From Cymbomonas tetramitiformis (taxonomy: Eukaryota > Chlorophyta > Pyramimonadophyceae > Pyramimonadales > Pyramimonadaceae), in NCBI GenBank assembly GCA_001247695.2, contig LGRX02034429.1, positions 1 to 11,438 on the forward strand: a stretch of 11,438 bases of DNA, written 5' to 3'. Shown here piece by piece: positions 7,125 to 11,438 of the stretch. The notes under the pieces are model-generated. The model was not told where the DNA came from. It did not search any database and saw nothing but the letters and a program-made list of their open reading frames with translations. A program made the translations under genes and the position numbers. Each line of letters starts with the position of its first letter. Within the stretch, counting starts at the first letter, position 1.

Positions 7125-7744
7125 AAGTCAGTATGTAGATCATAGATCATGGAGAGGTAGCATCTTCATTTGTTCGGTCATGTGAAACATACATATCCTA
7201 TCTTTGGGAAGAACAGCGAATGCGATCACATGTCCGAATCTCCCATGATAACTGTGTGAGAGTTTCACGGCAAGGCCACCAATCGGTTGGGCGTCCCGAG
7301 ATGCGCCACTGCTGGTGATCCGGTATACTAAGTGTTGTGCATTCCACGTACTTACATTCCAAACGGTTATTCAAAATCACAGCGCCTCTCTCATGATCTC
7401 GAGGGCATTGCCGTACAACGCGTTGATGGCCTCTGAACAATTTTCATGTAATATCCCTTGGAGGATCTCTGCAGCACCGTGCTTACCATTCATCATCTAG
7501 GACTATGAAGATGAATCGACAAACTATTATCCACCTGAAACATAGTTAGGGCACTCGTCACTGGAAGGGCTTTGTCTCACATCAGGGCAAAATTCTTCTC
7601 GTCCAAATCAGGATTATTAGCCGATCAGGGTATTTTGCAAGCTATGTCACAACTCGCACAAAGCAACACAAGCACAATGTCCAAGGCCCACAGTCAAATA
7701 AGCCCTGCTCAAGTTTGATGTGATGCGCGTCAAGCAAATGATAA
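7125..7744. other. Intergenic stretch, no gene seen
   Basis: Only short ORFs on both strands (for example 7198-7440 minus, 7315-7500 plus), without motifs or good starts. A minus-strand frame entering from the minisatellite extends to 7642. Confidence 0.45.
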
Positions 7745-9090
7745 GAATGCGGCGCTTGAATGTGAATGCGGCGCTTGCAGGTGAATGCGGCACTTGAATG
7801 CTGACCAGGATAATGCCATTCAAATGTGCAAATGCAAACACTTGTTCGAGTCTTAATTTGCATCTTACAATGCAATGGCAAGGGATCGACAAAAGTCGCT
7901 TTTACTGCAACAAAACTTCGGGTGTACATTATCGTCTTCTTTGCTCCTGAGTCAGGAACATTTTGAAATATATATTTGTGCAGGGTGGATAGTGGCAACA
8001 TCAGCGACACAGCATGGCCTGCATGGTGAGCGCCGGCAACACAGCATGGCCCTGCATGGTGAGCGCCGGCGACACAGCATGGCCCCGCATGGTGAGCGCC
8101 GGCGACACAGCATGGCCCTGCATGGTGAGCGCCGGCGACACAGCATGGTCCTGCATGGTGAGCGCCGGCGACACAGCATGGCCCTGCATGGTGAGCGCCG
8201 GCGATACAGAATGGCCCTGCATGGTGAGCGCCGGCGACACAGCATGGCCCCGCATGGTGAGCGCCGGCGACACAGCATGGCCCTGCATGGTGAGCGCCCG
8301 CGACACAGCATGGCCCCGCATGGTGAGCGCCGGCGACACAGCATGGCCCTGCATGGTGAGCGCCGGCGACACAGCATGGCCCTGCATGGTGAGCGCCGGC
8401 GACACAGCATGGTGAGCGCCGGCGACACAGCATGGCCCCGCATGGTGAGCGCCGGCGACACAGCATGGCCCTGCATGGTGAGCGCCGGCGACACAGCATG
8501 GCCCTGCATGGTGAGCGCCGGCGACACAGCATGGTGAGCGCCGGCGACACAGCATGGCCCCGCATGGTGAGCGCCGGCGACACAGCATGGCCCCGCATGG
8601 TGAGCGCCGGCGACACAGCATGGCCCTGCATGGTGAGCGCCGGCGACACAGCATGGTCCTGCATGGTGAGCGCCGGCGACACAGCATGGCCCTGCATGGT
8701 GAGCGCCGGCGATACAGAATGGCCCTGCATGGTGAGCGCCGGCGACACAGCATGGCCCCGCATGGTGAGCGCCGGCGACACAGCATGGCCCTGCATGGTG
8801 AGCGCCCGCGACACAGCATGGCCCCGCATGGTGAGCGCCGGCGACACAGCATGGCCCTGCATGGTGAGCGCCGGCGACACAGCATGGCCCTGCATGGTGA
8901 GCGCCGGCGTGCACGAGATCACCTGTGTGCTCCATGTCTGAAAAGAGTAAGGAGGAGCTCTGGATGTTGATATGTGATGGACGCTTGACGCGTGTGCCCG
9001 GTGGCCAGGCGATAAAGTGTCCACCGAAGAGCGAGGGGTCGCCTTGTGTTTATCAACATCTCTGTCCAACGTGGACATGTTTGCAGGCAT
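7642..9090 (-). CDS. 482-codon ORF through the minisatellite, doubtful
   Basis: ATG at 9090-9088, about 60 unique residues, then 11-residue repeats, then about 110 unique residues to the stop at 7642. The repeat is read first as SPALTMQGHAV, then as RRRSPCRAMLC after the 23-bp unit 17, then as VAGAHHAGPCC after the 23-bp unit 13. The frame changes do not stop translation because all three minus frames of the unit lack stop codons. The length comes almost entirely from this property. The unique flanks show no signal peptide, domain or clear coding bias, and the repeat translates just as freely on the plus strand. I regard it as probably not a real protein. Confidence 0.1.
   Translation of the reverse strand: MPANMSTLDRDVDKHKATPRSSVDTLSPGHRAHASSVHHISTSRAPPYSFQTWSTQVISCTPALTMQGHAVSPALTMQGHAVSPALTMRGHAVSRALTMQGHAVSPALTMRGHAVSPALTMQGHSVSPALTMQGHAVSPALTMQDHAVSPALTMQGHAVSPALTMRGHAVSPALTMRGHAVSPALTMLCRRRSPCRAMLCRRRSPCRAMLCRRRSPCGAMLCRRRSPCCVAGAHHAGPCCVAGAHHAGPCCVAGAHHAGPCCVAGAHHAGPCCVAGAHHAGPCCVAGAHHAGPFCIAGAHHAGPCCVAGAHHAGPCCVAGAHHAGPCCVAGAHHAGPCCVAGAHHAGPCCVAGAHHAGHAVSLMLPLSTLHKYIFQNVPDSGAKKTIMYTRSFVAVKATFVDPLPLHCKMQIKTRTSVCICTFEWHYPGQHSSAAFTCKRRIHIQAPHSYHLLDAHHIKLEQGLFDCGPWTLCLCCFVRVVT
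7745..7801. repeat. 19-bp tandem repeat, three copies
   Basis: Units at 7745-7763, 7764-7782 and 7783-7801, each beginning GAATGCGG. They differ only at the tenth base (G or A) and in the last five bases. It lies about 200 bp before the large minisatellite. Confidence 0.95.
8009..8909. repeat. 33-bp GC-rich minisatellite, 28 units
   Basis: Each unit begins ACAGCATGG, has a variable C/T in the CCCTG or CCCCG centre, repeats CATGG, and ends in AGCGCCGGCGAC, which contains the palindrome CGCCGGCG. Unit 1 (8009-8040) is 32 bp. Units 13 (8404-8426) and 17 (8526-8548) are 23 bp, having lost ten bases between the two internal GCATGG copies. Unit 28 is cut at 8909. Sequence variants mark single units: GTCCTG in units 5 and 21, terminal GAT in 6 and 22, ACAGAATGG in 7 and 23, CCCGCG in 9 and 25. 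The order of variants shows that units 3-12 and 19-28 are the same block, 508 bp apart. Confidence 0.98.
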
Positions 9091-9925
9091 CCACCGCGCG
9101 GAAGGGGCGACACCTGGAAAACCATCCGACCCACATTCATATCACACTCATATCACCGGAACGGTCAAGACTCCAACTTCGAACATTTCGGTATGGTTCA
9201 GTTCATTAGTTCCGGAAAACATCAGTCAACTCCATTAAGGATGAACAGCGTGATTTCATTGTGTTATATGGAAGCATGCCCTCCATCAGAAATTCCACGA
9301 GACCCCTACCTCGGAGTCAATCATGTGCAAACGATAGGCATACAGGCCGTGCATCGGTGAAGGGAAATCCACCGAAAGGCGCGGCGCTGCATCGCACAGG
9401 CCAAAGGGCCGAAGGTCGCCATGTGCAAGAACCACCATGCACTGTGCAAGGCATGCTGTTGGAGGGGTAGCAGATACCATACAGGCCAAAAGGCTTTGTG
9501 ATGGGGCGAGGGATCCCCGGCCTCGGAGTAGAAGTGGAGAAAAAGTCGCCATCACTGCCACAATCATGGGAAAATACAGCCGTACACATGACCACACACA
9601 CAAACGGGTGTGCTTAGAAGGGGGATCTGCAGTTTATTTCTTTGATGGATTCCGCAATCCATGTACGTCCGCACATAACCTCGATCAACACACCGCCATG
9701 AAAGCCCCTCGTTGACCAGAAGTAAATTCCGGGCATTTGTCCCCGCCTATCATAAATCATGCAACCAAATGGGAATTCTGTGTGCTCTCGCTATGTTCAG
9801 GTTTTCACTCTCTTGAAGTTGGCGTGCACATAAGCATCCACACAAAGACCGCGACAATTACGAGACACTCGCACACGCAGAGCAACCTATATCCAGAGCA
9901 CTCTGGAGACATGGGCGGTGGTAAT
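8910..9925. other. Intergenic stretch, no gene seen
   Basis: Several short overlapping ORFs occur on both strands (for example 8925-9209, 9046-9360 and 9437-9715 plus, 9286-9603 minus), with Pro/His/Arg-rich shadow-like translations. CATACAGGCC occurs at about 9339 and 9478. Nothing supports a gene. Confidence 0.4.
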
Positions 9926-9965
9926 TATATAAAGCGCGGGGACACTGGGAGTGCGCAGTTGAAAC
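9926..9965 (+). promoter_or_regulatory. TATA-like core promoter with initiator-like site
   Basis: TATATAAA at 9926-9933 stands in a GC-richer setting. About 30 bases downstream, CGCAGTTG at about 9956-9963 has a YCA-type initiator centre, the spacing usual for a eukaryotic TATA promoter. The first ATG after it (10026) is followed by CCGGTTTGA, so translation there would stop at once unless a splice occurs at CCG/GTTTGA. It would serve the coding-like region at 10261-10586. Confidence 0.35.
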
Positions 9966-10054
9966 CTTGCAGGAGAGGAAGTGAAGTGTGCATTAATAAC
10001 AACTGCACAAGTGTTCAAGAGCGTCATGCCGGTTTGACCTTTCCTCGGTGCTCA

Positions 10055-10080
10055 AGAAAGACTTCTCATTTAGTCTTTCT
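10055..10080 (+). other. Perfect 9-bp hairpin in a putative leader
   Basis: AGAAAGACT (10055-10063) pairs with AGTCTTTCT (10072-10080) across an 8-base loop. It lies about 100 bases after the putative start site at 9956. Confidence 0.6.
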
Positions 10081-10260
10081 CAAGCAAGGCTTCTCATCAG
10101 AGGACAACAACAAGATTTGGACCTGGAGACCGTCTTACGTTGTGGCATATGGCAAAGCTCCGCCCTGAGTTGTGCTTGCGTCTGCATCCCACGTCCACTC
10201 CACTGTCTCTGGCATGCTTTGCTTTGCTTTTGGTGCTACACTTGGCGGTATCCCTGCCAG

Positions 10261-10586
10261 GAGTATAAAATTCGAGAAGATTTAGCACTGATGAGTGCCA
10301 TAGTAAGCCAGTTGTCGTCCGAAAAAAGTCCCTTGAGGGATCTTTTGAATTTTCACGAGCCGGGTGGCATTACCAAGACCGAAGTGGGCTGGCCATGCAG
10401 GCCATACGGCTTCAACGACCAATGACATCGATAGGAGCGTATGCCTTTTACATACCTAACATAAGCATGCAAGAGAAAGACTGCAAGCCAAACACAATGG
10501 TATTGCACCGAGCTTATAGCTATGAGGATTTATACGCGCATCTATTTAACCAGAAGCCGTTGTGGACAGTTCTGGAGCTTATCTGA
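10261..10586 (+). CDS. Coding-like region, possible 3' exon, frame unresolved
   Basis: A long pyrimidine-rich tract (10201-10256) ends in CCTGCCAG at 10260, a good acceptor. Two frames follow. Frame 1 starts at the acceptor (EYKIREDLALMSAIVSQLS) and stops after 55 codons at 10423-10425. It would join in phase to the ATG at 10026 through the CCG/GTTTGA donor, giving a product of about 57 residues. Frame 3 is open from 10269 to a TGA at 10584-10586, 105 codons, with internal ATGs at 10395 and 10425. Its C-terminal part (SYEDLYAHLFNQKPLWTVLE) has a balanced, globular composition. A CTAAC lies at 10456-10460, which could be the branch site of a further intron. I recognise no family. Runs of this length also occur by chance. 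Confidence 0.25.
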
Positions 10587-11141
10587 GCTGTCGAATTCAC
10601 ACCTTAACACAAGGTAGTATTCGTTTGTGAGACTTTGCGACCATCAAAATCTTGAAAGGTTCCAGCGCTTCCCAATGTCGATAGTTCAGTGTACGGGAAG
10701 GCTGAACTTGGCTCATGCCCAGATTACTTTGGGAGATATCAGGAAGTCAGAACCAAAGGCAAAGTGGGTGTGTTAAGTGTCAAGCGTCAAGCCGAACACA
10801 TCACGAGATGAGCAAACACCTGGGAAGACGGGCATGTCCTCCTCCTCCTGGAGCTGTGAGGCCCGTACTGCGGATGGGCTAGAGGGCTCACGCCTTAACC
10901 TTCCGATCAGGCCGCTCCAAGTGATGCTCGGAACTTCGCCTGCAGGCAAAGGCACCACGCCAGCCTCAGCATACGCCACGTGCTATTCATGGAGGATATA
11001 TTTGCGCCGCTCGTACTTTGCTTTCTTCGGGACTGCTGGCTGGACGATTACTTGAAATGTTCTTGCTGCTAGAAAGTGTGCGAATGTGTCCACCGGGGAT
11101 ACCTGCCATTCTCTGGATGCTGCGCTGAGACACCTGCATGG
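10587..11141. other. Intergenic stretch, no gene seen
   Basis: A plus-strand ORF (10777-11055, non-ATG start) and two minus-strand ORFs cross here, with Ser/Pro/Ala-rich translations and no motifs. A short ACCTT/AAGGT hairpin lies near 10602-10616. Nothing else is supportable. Confidence 0.4.
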
Positions 11142-11438
11142 GATCAGTGACTCTAGGTGCGGAGTGGGGCACGTTTGCGCCTCTTCACATGATCAGTGTC
11201 TCTAGGTGCGTACCAGGGCACGTTTGCGCCTCTTCACATGATCAGTGACTCTAAGTGCGAAATGGGGCACGTTTGCGCCTCAATACGTGCACCGCACAAT
11301 ACAACAAATGAAAGATAATAGATTGTTACGTGGGGCACGTTTGCGCCTCTTTGCGTGCATTGCACAAAGCTGGCTCAATAAAGGCTGTGTAAAGTTTGCG
11401 CCTCTTGCGTGCACTGCACAAAGCTGGCTCAATAAAGG
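11142..11438. repeat. Compound tandem array with GTTTGCGCCTC core, cut by right edge
   Basis: The core GTTTGCGCCTC occurs five times, four of them preceded by GGGCAC (11166-11183, 11216-11232, 11264-11281, 11332-11349), the last at 11394-11404. Units 1 and 2 are 49 bp (11142-11190, 11191-11239) and begin GATCAGTG. From unit 3 on, the part after the core changes to a CGTGCA..GCACA near-palindrome, then AGCTGGCTCAATAAAGG in the last two units (11339-11393, then 11394 to the edge). AATAAA thus recurs at about 11378 and 11431. The array probably continues beyond the window. Confidence 0.9.

Noticed and set aside
7842..7851. tRNA-like TGTTCGAGTC
   Set aside because: It resembles a T-arm, but no acceptor, D-arm or anticodon stem can be built around it.
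8041..8073. Resemblance of AGCATGGCCCTGC in the unit to part of U6 snRNA
   Set aside because: The match is only about a dozen bases with one gap, and none of the neighbouring U6 sequence is present.
8009..8909. CRISPR-like array
   Set aside because: The units abut one another with no unique spacers, and the setting is eukaryotic.
7875..8941. Plus-strand ORFs of 220, 169, 138 and 133 codons in the minisatellite
   Set aside because: They are the two open plus frames of a 33-bp unit, broken and restarted by the 23-bp units, with almost no unique sequence.

Overview
The window looks like a gene-poor, repeat-rich piece of eukaryotic nuclear DNA. There are no tightly packed long ORFs, no ribosome-binding sites, no operons and no rRNA or tRNA that I can recognise. 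The coding-like stretches are short, lack good starts, and are bounded by GT/AG splice-like signals (pyrimidine tract, CTAAC-type branch site). Simple repeats, minisatellites, a large imperfect inverted repeat and old tandem duplications fill much of the space. The only recognisable protein family is a Tudor-like YDDGD domain, frequent in algae and other protists, so an alga or protist is my best guess, not a firm call.

Layout. 1-180 is a GC-rich open stretch cut by the left edge. 359-693 is a degenerate GATGAT/CTAGAGGAT array. 716-1169 (+) is the best spliced-gene candidate: a coiled-coil exon at 906-1011 with good splice signals on both sides, and possible exons on either side of it. 1611-1722 holds a heptamer array and a 40-bp-period duplication. 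2050-2104 has two adjacent hairpins. 2836-3203 (-) carries the Tudor-like fragment, broken by a one-base frame change. 3359-3730 (+) is a weak ORF with a good internal acceptor site, and it runs through a GC-rich palindrome cluster. 4344-5308 has a perfect 9-bp inverted repeat, a GT microsatellite, a fold-back inverted repeat (4951-5290) and an overlapping 150-bp duplication. 5546-6146 (+) contains a Lys/Ala-rich helical coding fragment and two further open frames. 6815-6840 is a perfect 8-bp hairpin followed by seven T, and 6856-7124 is an old tandem duplication. 7745-7801 is a 19-bp triplication. 8009-8909 is a 28-unit, 33-bp GC-rich minisatellite with nested higher-order duplications. 9926-10586 has a TATA-like core promoter, a 9-bp hairpin and a short coding-like region. 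11142-11438 is another tandem array, cut by the right edge, whose later units contain AATAAA.

No set of genes here can be shown to work together. The most striking signals are structural: the minisatellite that is open in five of six frames and carries a 328-bp internal duplication, the fold-back element, and the compound array at the right edge. All gene calls are tentative. At this base composition, stop-free runs of about 100 codons are expected several times by chance in a window this size, so I weighted motif content and splice signals above ORF length.
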